Source of the DNA: Enterovirga rhinocerotis
Lineage (GTDB): Bacteria > Pseudomonadota > Alphaproteobacteria > Rhizobiales > Beijerinckiaceae
Assembly (NCBI RefSeq): GCF_004363955.1
Contig: NZ_SNZR01000011.1
Location: 1,302,001-1,366,000 of the forward strand
Direction: 5' to 3'
DNA: 64,000 nucleotides
How positions within the stretch are numbered: the first letter of the stretch is position 1; each line of letters opens with the position of its first letter. The position numbers were made by a program, and so were the translations under genes. The notes under the pieces were generated by a model. It was not told the origin of the DNA and did not search any database. It was given only the letters and a program-made list of their open reading frames with translations. Positions 30,005 through 39,978 of this stretch are shown here, in pieces.

Positions 30005-32425
30005 ATGTCAGAGAACAAGACGCGTCAGCCCGTCCAGCCCGGTTCGGTCGACACCTATCCGGTGCTGCCCCTCCGTGACATCGTCGTCTTCCCGCACATG
30101 ATCGTGCCGCTCTTCGTGGGCCGCGAGAAGTCGATCCGTGCGCTGGAGGAAGTGGTCAAGGCCGATCGTCACATCCTGCTCGCGACGCAGATCAACGCGA
30201 CGGACGACGATCCGGCGACGGATGCCATCTATGAGGTGGGCACGCTGGCCTCGGTCCTTCAGCTTCTGAAGCTGCCCGACGGCACCGTGAAGGTGCTGGT
30301 CGAGGGCGCAACGCGCGCCAAGGTCCGCCGCTACACCCGCTCGGACGAGTTCTACGAGGCCGAGGTTCAGGCGCTCGAGGACGAGGCCGGCGACAAGGTC
30401 GAGGCGGAAGCGCTCGCCCGCTCGGTGGTGTCCGAGTTCGAGAATTACGTGAAGCTCAACAAGAAGGTCTCGCCCGAGGTCGTCGCGGCCGTGACGCAGA
30501 TCGAGGATTCGGCGAAGCTCGCCGACCAGATCGCCTCGCATCTCGCCGTCAAGATCTCGGACAAGCAGGACGTTCTCGCGACGCCGACCGTCACCGGCCG
30601 GCTGGAGAAGGTCCTCGGCCTGATGGAGAGCGAGATCTCCGTGCTTCAGGTGGAGAAGCGCATCCGCACGCGCGTCAAGCGCCAGATGGAGAAGACCCAG
30701 CGCGAATACTACCTGAACGAGCAGATGAAGGCCATCCAGAAGGAGCTCGGCGACGGCGAGGAAGGCCGCGACGAGCTGGCCGAGCTCGAGGAGAAGATCG
30801 AGAAGACCAAGCTCTCGAAGGAAGCGCGGGACAAGGCGCGGGCCGAGGTCAAGAAGCTTCGGCAGATGTCCCCGATGTCCGCCGAGGCGACGGTCGTCCG
30901 CAACTACCTCGATTGGCTGCTCGGTATTCCGTGGGGCAAGCGCTCGAAGATCAAGAAGGATCTTCTCGGTGCCCAGGCCGTGCTCGATGCCGACCATTTC
31001 GGCCTCGACAAGGTCAAGGAGCGGATCGTCGAGTACCTGGCCGTGCAGCAGCGCGCGAACAAGCTCACCGGTCCGATCCTGTGCCTCGTCGGCCCTCCGG
31101 GCGTCGGCAAGACCTCGCTCGGGAAGTCGATCGCACGGTCGACGGGGCGCGAGTTCGTGCGGATGTCGCTCGGCGGCGTGCGTGACGAGGCCGAGATCCG
31201 GGGCCACCGGCGGACCTATATCGGCTCGCTGCCCGGCAAGATCATCCAGTCGATGCGCAAGGCCAAGACGTCGAACCCTCTCATCCTGCTCGACGAGATC
31301 GACAAGATGGGCATGGACTTCCGAGGCGATCCCTCGGCGGCCCTGCTGGAGGTGCTCGACCCCGAGCAGAACGCGACCTTCAACGATCACTACCTCGAGG
31401 TCGATTACGACCTCTCGGACGTGATGTTCGTGACGACGGCGAATACGCTGAACATCCCGCCGGCCCTTCTGGACCGGATGGAGGTGATCCGCATCGCCGG
31501 GTACACGGAGGAGGAGAAGGCCGAGATCGCCCGGCGCCACCTGATCCCGAACGCCCTCAAGAAGCACGGGCTCAAGGTCGGTGAATGGTCGATCACGGAT
31601 GCGGGCCTGCTCGAGCTGGTTCGGCGCTACACCCGCGAGGCGGGCGTGCGTAACCTCGAGCGCGAGCTCGCGAACCTGATCCGGAAGGCGGTCAAGGAGA
31701 TCATCATCACCAAGGTCAAGTCGGTCGAGGTGACGGATCAGAACCTCGCCGGCTTCCTTGGGGTGCCGAAGTTCCGCTACGGCGAGATCGAGGCCGAGGA
31801 TCAGATCGGTGTGGTGACGGGTCTCGCGTGGACCGAGGTCGGCGGCGAGCTGCTGACGATCGAGAGCGTCATGATGCCCGGCAAGGGCAAGATGACGGTC
31901 ACGGGCAACCTCAAGGACGTGATGAAGGAATCGATCTCGGCGGCGTCGTCCTACGTGCGCTCGCGGTCGATCGATTTCGGCATCGAGCCCCCGCGGTTCG
32001 AGAAGCGCGACATCCACGTCCACGTTCCGGAAGGGGCGACCCCGAAGGACGGCCCGTCGGCCGGCATCGCCATGGCGACGTCGATCGTCTCGGTCTTCAC
32101 CGGCATCCCGGTTCGGCGCGATATCGCCATGACGGGCGAGGTCACGCTCCGGGGGCGGGTGCTGCCGATCGGCGGCCTGAAGGAGAAGCTGCTCGCGGCG
32201 CTTCGGGGCGGGATCAAGAAGGTCCTGATCCCCGAGGAGAACGCCAAGGATCTCGCTGAGATTCCGGACAGCGTGAAGAACGGTCTCGAGATCGTCCCCG
32301 TGGCCCGGATGGGCCAGGTGCTGCAGCATGCGCTGGTTCGCATGCCCGAGCCGATCACGTGGGAGGAGCCCGTGGCCCCTCTGCCGGCGAAGGGCGAGGA
32401 CCGCTCAACCGTCGCCGCGCACTGA
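30005..32425 (+). CDS. lon: ATP-dependent protease Lon
   Basis: Lon degrades misfolded and regulatory proteins. The 806-residue protein has the N-terminal substrate domain ([20 protein letters not shown]), AAA+ module with Walker [10 protein letters not shown] and Walker [10 protein letters not shown], and C-terminal protease domain with the Ser685-Lys728 dyad ([12 protein letters not shown] and [10 protein letters not shown]). ATG 30005 gives MSENKTRQP; upstream in-frame sequence lacks similarity. Confidence 0.98.
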   Translation: MSENKTRQPVQPGSVDTYPVLPLRDIVVFPHMIVPLFVGREKSIRALEEVVKADRHILLATQINATDDDPATDAIYEVGTLASVLQLLKLPDGTVKVLVEGATRAKVRRYTRSDEFYEAEVQALEDEAGDKVEAEALARSVVSEFENYVKLNKKVSPEVVAAVTQIEDSAKLADQIASHLAVKISDKQDVLATPTVTGRLEKVLGLMESEISVLQVEKRIRTRVKRQMEKTQREYYLNEQMKAIQKELGDGEEGRDELAELEEKIEKTKLSKEARDKARAEVKKLRQMSPMSAEATVVRNYLDWLLGIPWGKRSKIKKDLLGAQAVLDADHFGLDKVKERIVEYLAVQQRANKLTGPILCLVGPPGVGKTSLGKSIARSTGREFVRMSLGGVRDEAEIRGHRRTYIGSLPGKIIQSMRKAKTSNPLILLDEIDKMGMDFRGDPSAALLEVLDPEQNATFNDHYLEVDYDLSDVMFVTTANTLNIPPALLDRMEVIRIAGYTEEEKAEIARRHLIPNALKKHGLKVGEWSITDAGLLELVRRYTREAGVRNLERELANLIRKAVKEIIITKVKSVEVTDQNLAGFLGVPKFRYGEIEAEDQIGVVTGLAWTEVGGELLTIESVMMPGKGKMTVTGNLKDVMKESISAASSYVRSRSIDFGIEPPRFEKRDIHVHVPEGATPKDGPSAGIAMATSIVSVFTGIPVRRDIAMTGEVTLRGRVLPIGGLKEKLLAALRGGIKKVLIPEENAKDLAEIPDSVKNGLEIVPVARMGQVLQHALVRMPEPITWEEPVAPLPAKGEDRSTVAAH

Positions 32426-32464
32426 TCCCAGGACCGGCCTGAACGGGCCGCTCCCAAGCGATAG

Positions 32465-32494
32465 AAGGCCCCGAGGAGAGATCCTCGGGGCCTT
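32465..32494 (+). terminator. Terminator-like hairpin after lon
   Basis: A perfect 13-bp stem (32465-32477 with 32482-32494) with a GAGA tetraloop, 39 bases after the lon stop. The following TTCGTCGT is only weakly T-rich. It also faces the converging serS. Confidence 0.65.
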
Positions 32495-32614
32495 CGTCGT
32501 GTCGGAGGGTGGCATGGCGAGGCTGGGGCAGGGCTTCGAGAGCCTCAGGCCCCGCGCGTCGTGCGTGGGCGATGGTGGCGGCGCGGGGGGCCGGTTCGGG
32601 TTCCCGTGGCGTCC

Positions 32615-33961
32615 TTAGGCCGCCCCGAGGCGCTCCAGGCCGCCCATATACGGCCGCAGGGCCGCCGGCACGACGACGCTTCCGTCGGGCTGCTGGTAGT
32701 TCTCGAGGACCGCGATCAGCGCCCGGCCGACCGCGACGCCCGAGCCGTTCAAAGTGTGGACGTGGCGTGGACCCTTGGCTTCCTTCGGCCGGTAGCGCGC
32801 ATCCATCCGCCTCGCCTGGAAATCGCCGCAGACCGAGCACGAGGAAATCTCGCGGAACGTGCCTTGTCCCGGCATCCAGACCTCGATGTCGTAGGTCTTC
32901 TGAGACGCGAAGCCCATATCGCCGGTGCAAAGGGTCATGACGCGGTAGGGCAGTTCGAGCTTCTGCAGCACCGCCTCCGCGCAGGCGAGCATGCGCTCGT
33001 GTTCCTCGGCAGACTTCTCCGGCGCCGTGATCGAGACAAGCTCGCATTTCGTGAACTGGTGCTGCCGCAGCATGCCCCGGGTATCCCGGCCGGCCGCGCC
33101 GGCCTCGGCGCGGAAACATGGCGTGAGCGCAGCGAAGCGGAGCGGTAGCTCGTCCTCGGACAGGATGGATTCGCGAACGAGGTTGGTCAGCGGGACCTCG
33201 GCGGTGGGGATGAGCCACTTGTGCAGCTCGAGCCCGAGATACTGCAGCGCGCTCCGCTCCTCGCTCGTCTCCGGATAGACGATCGCCCTGAACTGGTCGT
33301 CGCGAAACTTCGGCAGCTGCGCCGTGCCGAACATGACGTCGTCCCGCACCAGCAGCGGCGGGCTGGCTTCGATGTAGCCGTGTTCGTTCGTATGCAGGTC
33401 GATCATGAACTGGCCGAGCGCACGTTCGAGCCGTGCGAGCTGGCCGCGCAGGACGACGAAGCGCGAACCCGAAAGCTTGGCCGCGATCTCGAAATCCATG
33501 GCGGTGCCGTTGCCGACCCTCCAGGCCTCCCCGATCTCGAAATGCTCCTTGGCATCGGCGATCGGGACGGGCTTGCCCCAGTCATGCCGCAGGACGTTTC
33601 CCGTTTCGTCCTGGCCGAGCGGGACATCCGCCGCCGGAATGTTCGGGATTTCGGCGAGGGCCGTCCGAAGCGCCTCGTCGGCGGCCTTTTCGGCCTTCTC
33701 CAGGTCCGGCGCGTCCTCCTTGAGCCGGGCGACCTCCGCCATCAGCGCCTGGGCGCGCGCCTCGTCCTTCGCCTTCTTGGCGGCGCCGATCTCCTTCGAC
33801 AGGGCGTTCCGCCGCTCCTGCGCGTCCTGGGCCGCCGAAACGGATGCCTTGCGGCGATCATCCAGGTCCAGAAGATGTGCCGCGAGCGGTTCCAGGCCGC
33901 GGGACGCCAATCCGGCATCGAAGGCGGCGGGGTTCTCGCGGATCAGGCGGATGTCATGCAT
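32615..33961 (-). CDS. serS: Seryl-tRNA synthetase
   Basis: SerS charges tRNA-Ser. The 448-residue protein has the N-terminal coiled-coil arm (about residues 30-105) and a class II catalytic core: motif 2 [21 protein letters not shown] and motif 3 [16 protein letters not shown] are both intact (long motif quoted in part elsewhere as FRAEAG and RQHQF). Start ATG 33961 ([11 protein letters not shown]) is canonical. It converges with lon and is divergent from msrB. Confidence 0.97.
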   Translation of the reverse strand: MHDIRLIRENPAAFDAGLASRGLEPLAAHLLDLDDRRKASVSAAQDAQERRNALSKEIGAAKKAKDEARAQALMAEVARLKEDAPDLEKAEKAADEALRTALAEIPNIPAADVPLGQDETGNVLRHDWGKPVPIADAKEHFEIGEAWRVGNGTAMDFEIAAKLSGSRFVVLRGQLARLERALGQFMIDLHTNEHGYIEASPPLLVRDDVMFGTAQLPKFRDDQFRAIVYPETSEERSALQYLGLELHKWLIPTAEVPLTNLVRESILSEDELPLRFAALTPCFRAEAGAAGRDTRGMLRQHQFTKCELVSITAPEKSAEEHERMLACAEAVLQKLELPYRVMTLCTGDMGFASQKTYDIEVWMPGQGTFREISSCSVCGDFQARRMDARYRPKEAKGPRHVHTLNGSGVAVGRALIAVLENYQQPDGSVVVPAALRPYMGGLERLGAA

Positions 33962-34145
33962 GATGGTCTCGGCCGGATGCGGCTCAGCGAACGAAACCGG
34001 CGGACCTCCCCGCCGGGCCGGCCTTCATAGGCCCGCCCGGGCGCCATGGCCACCATCGTCGCACCCGCGACCGCCCGATTGGATGGAAGATCCCGCGATC
34101 GGTGCCCATATGAGCGCCTGTCGCCTTATCGCCCGGAGCCCAGCC

Positions 34146-34691
34146 GTGAGCATCCTCGACTATTTCCGCCCCAACACTCCGCCGGACGCGGAGGCCGGCG
34201 AGCGTCCCCTGCGTTCGGAATCGGGCTTCGATCTCACGCCGCCCGACGCCGATGAGCGCCGTCGTCTCGAAGCCGATCTCTCGGCCGAAGAGCGCCGGGT
34301 CCTGCTCCAGCACGGCACGGAGGCCCCGTTCTGCGGCGGTCTCCTCGGCAACAAGGAGGATGGCGTCTATTGCTGCCGCGAATGCGGGCTGCCGCTCTTC
34401 CGCGCGCAGACGAAGTTCGAAAGCGGCACGGGCTGGCCGAGCTTCTACGCCCCGATCGACGAGGCGCACGTCCTGGCCGTCAAGGACACGAGCTACGGTA
34501 TGGTTCGTGTCGAAACCCGCTGCGCCCGCTGCGACAGCCATCAGGGCCACGTCTTCCCCGACGGCCCCCCGCCGACGCGGCTGCGCTACTGCATCAATTC
34601 CGTCTCGCTGGAATTCGTGGCCGACGGGGAGGCGCTGCGCGACCCTCTCGGTCGAGCGGATCAGACCGCGCTGCTCTCGGGCTCGATCTGA
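34146..34691 (+). CDS. msrB: Peptide-methionine (R)-S-oxide reductase
   Basis: MsrB repairs R-methionine sulfoxide. The 181-residue protein shows the zinc CxxC pairs (YCCRECGLPL and RCARC), GTGWPSF, and the catalytic RYCINS near the C-terminus. GTG 34146 (SILDYFRP) has a GGAG site 7 bases upstream and was chosen over ATG 34110. The N-terminal 45 residues before the domain are a mostly charged extension. Confidence 0.93.
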   Translation: MSILDYFRPNTPPDAEAGERPLRSESGFDLTPPDADERRRLEADLSAEERRVLLQHGTEAPFCGGLLGNKEDGVYCCRECGLPLFRAQTKFESGTGWPSFYAPIDEAHVLAVKDTSYGMVRVETRCARCDSHQGHVFPDGPPPTRLRYCINSVSLEFVADGEALRDPLGRADQTALLSGSI

Positions 34692-34700
34692 AAGGCAACA

Positions 34701-34726
34701 AAAAAGCGGCCGAAAGCCGCTTTTTT
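34701..34726 (+). terminator. Intrinsic terminator of msrB
   Basis: AAAAAGCGGC pairs with GCCGCTTTTT around CGAAA, followed by a T-tract. It begins 9 bases after the msrB stop. The A-tract makes it usable for the converging gene on the other strand as well. Confidence 0.9.
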
Positions 34727-34748
34727 CACTCCGATGTCCGGCTGACGA

Positions 34749-35270
34749 TCACCGGACGGTCATCGGCTCGAGAGAAGCCTCCTTGCCGGCAGCCGCCGAT
34801 TCCGGCCCCTCGGCCGTCGTGACCGGAGGCGCCATCTTCTGGATGCGCTCGCGCTCCGACTTCGACACAAGGCGTGACTTGCTGAGGGCCGTGAAGTCCT
34901 CGCGGGTCTGAGGCTTGGCGCCGCCGTTATAGACCATCACGCCGGTCTTCAGGACGATGATGTCGCCACGGCGCAAGGTCGGATCTTCGAGATACCAGTT
35001 CGGCTGCTTGACCGGGTCGATCGGCTTCTGAGCGACGGGCTTGGCGCGCTCGCGGGGCACCCGAGCCGCCCGTTCCCGCTTCCTCGGATTGACCCGCACG
35101 CCCAGCGGCGCACCGTCGCCATAGCCCGGAGCCGGCGCCACATGGCGCGGCTGCATGCCTCCGAAGAGGAAGTCGAACAGGCCGGCCTGCGCCCCACCCG
35201 TGAAGGCGAGGCTCGCCGCCGCTGTCGTTGCCGCCAGAAGGATCGGCCGGAGGAAATTGCTGGGTTTCAC
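34749..35270 (-). CDS. Secreted protein of unknown function
   Basis: This 173-residue protein has a signal peptide (LRPILLAATTAAASLAFTGG, cleavage near AQA). A basic, proline-containing linker follows, then a conserved-looking segment NWYLEDPTLRRGDIIVLKTG and VMVYNGG. GTG 35270 is preceded by an AGGACAGGAC site. Proteins with the RRGDIIV-type segment occur in related bacteria, but no function is known to me. It converges with msrB on a shared terminator. Confidence 0.75.
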   Translation of the reverse strand: MKPSNFLRPILLAATTAAASLAFTGGAQAGLFDFLFGGMQPRHVAPAPGYGDGAPLGVRVNPRKRERAARVPRERAKPVAQKPIDPVKQPNWYLEDPTLRRGDIIVLKTGVMVYNGGAKPQTREDFTALSKSRLVSKSERERIQKMAPPVTTAEGPESAAAGKEASLEPMTVR

Positions 35271-35564
35271 GTCCTGTCCTGCCCCTCGCTGAACCCGCTC
35301 GATAACGCCGGTCGTCACGCCGAGTTCCGCCGCCTTCCTCCGAATCGGAAGCACTGTCACGCGCTCGATTCGGGCACGCTTAATGCGGCTGCTTCGGACG
35401 CGTCGAAATGGTCGAGATGGGCGCAAGACAATCGTAGGGAATGCACGCACGGATTCGACAGCCGCACTTGCGGACTTTGTCGACCGACGAGAATGTCCGG
35501 CAGGGTAAGATCACCACCTGCCACCGCGACGGCTCGCGTCGAACGGTGTCCAGCGTTGTGATGA

Positions 35565-35641
35565 TGGCGCGGGCGACGGGACTCGAACCCGCGACCTCCG
35601 GCGTGACAGGCCGGCACTCTAACCGACTGAGCTACGCCCGC
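35565..35641 (-). tRNA. tRNA-Asp (anticodon GTC)
   Basis: A 77-base cloverleaf on the minus strand. Acceptor GCGGGCG pairs with CGCCCGC, the anticodon stem CCGGC/GCCGG closes loop CTGTCAC, the T-arm is standard, and CCA is encoded. Confidence 0.96.
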
Positions 35642-36052
35642 TTTCCTCCCGCCCGAAGGCGAGGGCTGCCGTGTAGGTTTCGCCGGCCGGCCTGTCAAGC
35701 GACGTCGTGACGTTGGACGAAACAATTCCCAGCGCCGCCCCCGCCTGTGGATAAAAAAATGAGCCGAAAAACCGGCCACGGAATGCCGATCCCGGCGCTA
35801 CGCCATCGGCCTCATGGGTCCGCTGTCTCTGCCCGAAGCGGCTCCCGCCGCATCCCTCCGCCTCAGACTCGAAACGAAGTGCGGGCCAACCCGGCCCGGA
35901 GGGCGTATTCGTCATCCAGAACGCGGAAAGCGGCCACGTGCGGGCGCGGTGTCGCCCACCACGTGCGGTGGCAGCCCCGCTGGGGCCTTGAGGCGCTTCG
36001 TCAGAAGACGCTATTGTGCACGCCGCTTCGTGACAACTCAGGGACGCGCATC
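35642..36052. other. Gene-poor interval between tRNA-Asp and the methyltransferase
   Basis: About 410 bases without a convincing gene. The frame of the downstream methyltransferase stays open through it but has Arg/Pro-rich, non-family composition. A small hairpin (CCACC/GGTGG around ACGTGC, about 35957-35972) is present. Promoter elements for the downstream gene are not clear. Confidence 0.5.
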
Positions 36053-36793
36053 GTGCTCATCACACAGCTTCGGCGGAACGAGTTGTTGAAGCTTCTGCCG
36101 AACCACGGCGAAGTTGCGGAGATCGGGGTGTTCCAAGGGGTGTTCTCGCGCCTCATCCTAGACGCGGCAAATCCCGCGAAGCTGCACCTGATCGATCCCT
36201 GGTCGAGCGCTCAGGGCTGTGTCCGCTCCGACGGCTTTCAGATGCCGGACGCCTACGACCGGGTCACGCGAGACCTCGCAAAAGAGATCGAAAGCGGCCA
36301 GGTCGTCCTGCATCGCGAATTTTCGACAAAGGTCGTCGGATCGTTTCTTGATCAGGCATTCGACTGGATCTATGTTGATGCCATGCACGACTATGATAAC
36401 GTGCTGGCCGATCTCAGGGCCTTCAAGGCGAAGGTCAAGCAAGACGGATTTATTTTAGGCCACGACTTCTCGAATCACGACGCCGCTCGTCGATATAAGT
36501 TTGGCGTCGTCAAGGCTGTTCGGCAATTCTGCCAGGAGGAGGGGTTCCAGATCGTTCTGATGACGATGGAGACGCATCCGACCTATCTCCTGGCGAGGTC
36601 TGACAACACGACCACGTTGCCGGTCGTCCTGAGCTCTCTGTTCGACAATCCGGTGCATCGGCGCGCGCTCCCGATCGATATCGATCCTGCCCTCCTCGAT
36701 CGCTACGAGCAGGCGCCCGTGACGCATGGCGACGGGCGCAAGAGCCAGATGATCTGCTTCCGGCCGCAGCCCATCCCTCACGAGACACTTTGA
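36053..36793 (+). CDS. Class I SAM-dependent methyltransferase
   Basis: The 246-residue product matches the Methyltransf_24 type. It has an AdoMet-binding start (EVAEIGVFQGVFSRLIL), LHLIDPWSS as the acidic strand, and FDWIYVDAMHDYDNVLADL with GFILGHDFSNHD in the core. The substrate is unknown; relatives occur in glycan or secondary-metabolite loci. The GTG at 36053 has an AGGGA site. Codon use is visibly more AT-rich than neighbours (for example TTT ATT TTA), suggesting horizontal acquisition. It stands alone. Confidence 0.78.
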   Translation: MLITQLRRNELLKLLPNHGEVAEIGVFQGVFSRLILDAANPAKLHLIDPWSSAQGCVRSDGFQMPDAYDRVTRDLAKEIESGQVVLHREFSTKVVGSFLDQAFDWIYVDAMHDYDNVLADLRAFKAKVKQDGFILGHDFSNHDAARRYKFGVVKAVRQFCQEEGFQIVLMTMETHPTYLLARSDNTTTLPVVLSSLFDNPVHRRALPIDIDPALLDRYEQAPVTHGDGRKSQMICFRPQPIPHETL

Positions 36794-36992
36794 GAGGATC
36801 GGCGCACCGGATCGTCGCCAGCGGGATCGAACCGCCGCCTCTCTCGGGCTGAACGACAGCGCGCATTGCGCCGCATGCTGCCAAGCGGGGGCGAGAGGGC
36901 TCGTTTCAGTCGGTCAGCCGGCGTGTTCGCGTCGCACGATGGCGCAGGATCGCCATTGTTCATCGACGAGGGGCCGGGATGCCTCCGTCGGG

Positions 36993-38084
36993 TCAGTGGT
37001 CCCCGGCCTTCTCCATCTCTTCTTCCGTCCGTCCTTTGCGCCAATAGGAGAGGACGAAGTGCTGATCCGTCTTCAGGCCTCGGTCTGCGCGCAGATGGGA
37101 TCGGATCGAGCGGAAGGTATCGAACTCCCCGGCTGCCCACGCGAAGACGGTCGAGCCGTCTTCGGGAAACGCGACCTCTCGCACCGCGTCGGCCAGGAGC
37201 GTCGTCGTGCCGGCCGCCGCGTCGCCGCGATGCAGCCAGCGGATCTCGATCGCGGCGTCCGTCGTGAACGATTGCTCTTCGCCGGTATCCGCGACCTCGA
37301 TCAGCGCCACTCCGCGCGCGGAGGCGGGCAGGCTTTCGACGATCCGCCCGATCGCCGGCAGGGCCGTTTCGTCGCCCGCGAGCAGGTACCAATCGGCGGG
37401 CCGCACGCCGAGGCCGCCTGGCCCGATCATGCCGATGACGTCGCCCGGCTTCGCAGCGGCTGCGAAGCGCGAGCCGGGGCCGCCATCCGCGTGCAGATAG
37501 AAGTCGATCCAGCAGAGCGACTGGGCGAGATCGACCTTCCGGACGGTGTATTTTCGCAGGATCGGCAGCGTCGCGCCCTCCGGCCAGACGATGCGTCCGT
37601 TCCCGTCCACCAGCGGCAGGGGCAAATCTTCCGTGCCGTCAGCCGGGAATGCGAGCCGCATATGCAGATTGGTGTCGTTCGCGAACCGCGCGAGGTTGTC
37701 GCCCGAGAAGGTGATGCGGCGCATGTGCGGGGTGATGGTCTCGACCCCGAGGACTGTCAGCACGCAAAGCTTCGGCAGGCGTGTCAGCCCCGCGACGTCG
37801 CCTGACCAGCGGATGTCGAGCTCGCGCCCGCAGACATAGGACAGGCTGCCGCTGAGTTCGAGCTTGATTCCGTTGAGGGCGGCCGCGTCGGGGGCCTCGA
37901 TCTCCATGAGCACGCGATCGGGCGACACCGTCAGCCGCGCCTCGCCGAACGAGAAGCGGCCCCGATAGGTGTCGCCGTCCCGAGTGACCTCCACGTCATG
38001 GCGGGCCATCAATTCGACGAGGCCGGAGACGTGGCGGGGCGCGTCGGACAGCGCGATGGTCGTGTCCGATGTCAGAAGGGTCAT
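36993..38084 (-). CDS. DUF2218-siderophore-interacting reductase fusion
   Basis: This 363-residue cytosolic protein would release iron from imported ferric siderophores. An N-terminal DUF2218 domain (about residues 1-95) is fused to a FAD-binding SIP domain (VETITPHMRRITFSG, ILRKYTVRKVD, YLHADGGPGSRFA). An NAD(P)H-binding C-terminal part ends in VFAWAAGEFDTFRSIR. It is the last gene of the iron operon; its ATG overlaps the ATPase stop in an ATGA arrangement. Confidence 0.9.
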   Translation of the reverse strand: MTLLTSDTTIALSDAPRHVSGLVELMARHDVEVTRDGDTYRGRFSFGEARLTVSPDRVLMEIEAPDAAALNGIKLELSGSLSYVCGRELDIRWSGDVAGLTRLPKLCVLTVLGVETITPHMRRITFSGDNLARFANDTNLHMRLAFPADGTEDLPLPLVDGNGRIVWPEGATLPILRKYTVRKVDLAQSLCWIDFYLHADGGPGSRFAAAAKPGDVIGMIGPGGLGVRPADWYLLAGDETALPAIGRIVESLPASARGVALIEVADTGEEQSFTTDAAIEIRWLHRGDAAAGTTTLLADAVREVAFPEDGSTVFAWAAGEFDTFRSIRSHLRADRGLKTDQHFVLSYWRKGRTEEEMEKAGDH

Positions 38085-38908
38085 CCGGGCTTCCCTGAGC
38101 GTGTTTCGAGGCGAGGGCGATGCCCGGCGAGAGCATCGGGCATGATCTGAAGACGCCCGCGCGAGCAGCGCTCGATGCGAGCCTCGACGCCGTAGACCTC
38201 GGCCAGCATCGTCGGCGTGATCGCGATCTCGGGCGGCGCGTCGGTGTGGAGCCGCCCGTCGCGCAGGACGACGATCCTGTCCGCCCATTGGGCCGCGAGC
38301 TGGAGGTCGTGAAGGACGACGATCACGATCCTGCCCTCGTCCGCGAGGCTCCGGATGGTGTCCATCACGTGCAACTGATGGCGAAGGTCGAGGGCGCTTG
38401 TCGGCTCGTCGAGCAGGAGCAGCGCCGGCCCTCCGGCGAGGGCCTGGGCGAGGCTCGCCATCTGCCGCTGTCCGCCGGAGAGCCGGTCGAGCGTCTCCAG
38501 GGCGAGGTGGGTGATGCCGAGACGCTCCAGCACCGAGGCCGCGCGCAGATGCACCTGTCGCGTCGTTCCCGCGAAGGGCCCGACCCTGAGGGCTCCGACG
38601 ACGCCCTCGATCACGCTGAGGCCGATGCCGGCCGGCAGGCGCTGCGGCATGAAGCCGATCCGGGCGGCACGGATCTCAGGCAGGGCGTCGAGAAGGTCGT
38701 CTTCGCCGAGACGCGCGCGTCCCTGCGCGGACATGAGGCCTGCAAGCACCCGCAGCAGAGTCGATTTGCCGGCCCCGTTCGGTCCGACGATCGCGACGAC
38801 CGAGCGCGGCTCGATCCCGGCGATGCTCAGCCGGTCGAGAACCGGCCGGCCTCCATAGCCCGCCGACAAGTTCTCGATGGCGAGTGCCCGACCGACCGGC
38901 GTCGTCAC
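38081..38908 (-). CDS. Iron-siderophore ABC transporter ATP-binding protein
   Basis: This is a 275-residue FecE/FhuC-type ATPase. Walker A GPNGAGKST, signature LSGGQRQMASLAQAL, Walker B ALLLLDEPTSALD and the H-loop VLHDLQLAAQWAD are all intact. The GTG at 38908 overlaps the permease stop, and its own stop overlaps the SIP gene. It energises the neighbouring permease. Confidence 0.94.
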   Translation of the reverse strand: MTTPVGRALAIENLSAGYGGRPVLDRLSIAGIEPRSVVAIVGPNGAGKSTLLRVLAGLMSAQGRARLGEDDLLDALPEIRAARIGFMPQRLPAGIGLSVIEGVVGALRVGPFAGTTRQVHLRAASVLERLGITHLALETLDRLSGGQRQMASLAQALAGGPALLLLDEPTSALDLRHQLHVMDTIRSLADEGRIVIVVLHDLQLAAQWADRIVVLRDGRLHTDAPPEIAITPTMLAEVYGVEARIERCSRGRLQIMPDALAGHRPRLETRSGKPG

Positions 38909-39978
38909 GGGCGTGCAGCCTGGCGCGAGAGAAGCAGGAAGAAGACCGGCAGCCCGACGAGCGAGGTGACGATGCCGACGGGCAGCAGCAGCCCCGGCAC
39001 CAGGGATTTGCTGGCGATGGAAGCCGCCGACATCATGACGGCCCCCGTCAGCGCGCTCGCCGGAAGCAGAAAGCGGTGATCCTCGCCGATCAGCATGCGC
39101 GCGATATGCGGGCCGACGAGACCCACGAAGCCGATCGTGCCGGTGAAGGCGACCGCCGTCGCGGCCAGGAGACTGACGCGCAGCAGCGAGAAGAAGCGCA
39201 GCCTCCCGACATCGATGCCGTAGCTGCGCGCCCGCTCCTCGCCGAGGCGCAAGGCGGTAAGGCGCCATGACGCCGAGAGCGAGAAGGGCAGCACGCAGCC
39301 GACGACGGCGGCGAGGATCGCGATCGAGGTCCAATCGGCCCGTGCCAGCGAGCCCATGCCCCAGAAGACGAGCTGCTGGAGCGCGTCGGCGGAGGCGACG
39401 AACTGCACGAGGGCGAGCAGCGCCTGGAAGGTGAAGACGAGGGCGATGCCGAACAGGACCAGCATCGCGGGACCGCCCCGGCTGCGGCGTGTCAGAGCCT
39501 GAAGCAACAGGACGGATCCGAGGGCGAAGACGAACGCATTCCCCGTCACGAGCAGGCCCGGCGGCAGGAAGGGGAGACCGATGCCGAGGATGATGACGAG
39601 CGCAGCGCCGAGCGAAGCGGCGGCGGACACGCCGAGCGTGAACGGGCTCGCCAGGGGGTTGTCGAGGATGGTCTGCATCTCGGCTCCCGCCAGAGAGAGG
39701 GCCGTGCCGACGAGCAGCGCCATTACGGCCGCTGGCAGGCGCACCTGCCAGACGATGACCGAACTCGCCTCGTCGATGCCGGCCGCTCCGACGAGGGCGC
39801 CCGCGACCTGGCCGAGCGACAGGCGGGCGGGTCCGGTGCTCATGTCGAGCAGCAGCGCGATGCCGGCGAGAGCGGCGAGGGCGACCGTCACGAGAAGCCG
39901 GCGCCGGACCAGCCGCTCGTAGGAGGAGAGCATGCGGAGGCTCTCCTCCGAGACCTCCACAGGTGGGGTGGGGCTCAT
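38905..39978 (-). CDS. Iron-siderophore ABC transporter permease (FecCD family)
   Basis: The 357-residue inner-membrane protein has about ten hydrophobic segments. It shows FecCD-family landmarks: RLPAAVMALLVGTALSLAGAEMQ (read as RLPAAV and SLAGAEMQ), NPLASPFTLGVS, and GTIGFVGLVGPHIAR as the coupling region. A single permease serves the whole system, so it presumably acts as a homodimer. ATG 39978 overlaps the binding-protein stop. Confidence 0.93.
   Translation of the reverse strand: MSPTPPVEVSEESLRMLSSYERLVRRRLLVTVALAALAGIALLLDMSTGPARLSLGQVAGALVGAAGIDEASSVIVWQVRLPAAVMALLVGTALSLAGAEMQTILDNPLASPFTLGVSAAASLGAALVIILGIGLPFLPPGLLVTGNAFVFALGSVLLLQALTRRSRGGPAMLVLFGIALVFTFQALLALVQFVASADALQQLVFWGMGSLARADWTSIAILAAVVGCVLPFSLSASWRLTALRLGEERARSYGIDVGRLRFFSLLRVSLLAATAVAFTGTIGFVGLVGPHIARMLIGEDHRFLLPASALTGAVMMSAASIASKSLVPGLLLPVGIVTSLVGLPVFFLLLSRQAARP

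Noticed and set aside
35747-36052. N-terminal 102 codons extending the methyltransferase
   Set aside because: The extension is Arg/Pro/Ser-rich with a different base composition and no family similarity; the GTG at 36053 has a usable ribosome site.
36823-36837. A functional tRNA gene
   Set aside because: Only a T-arm-like 15-mer is present; no acceptor, anticodon or D arm can be built around it.
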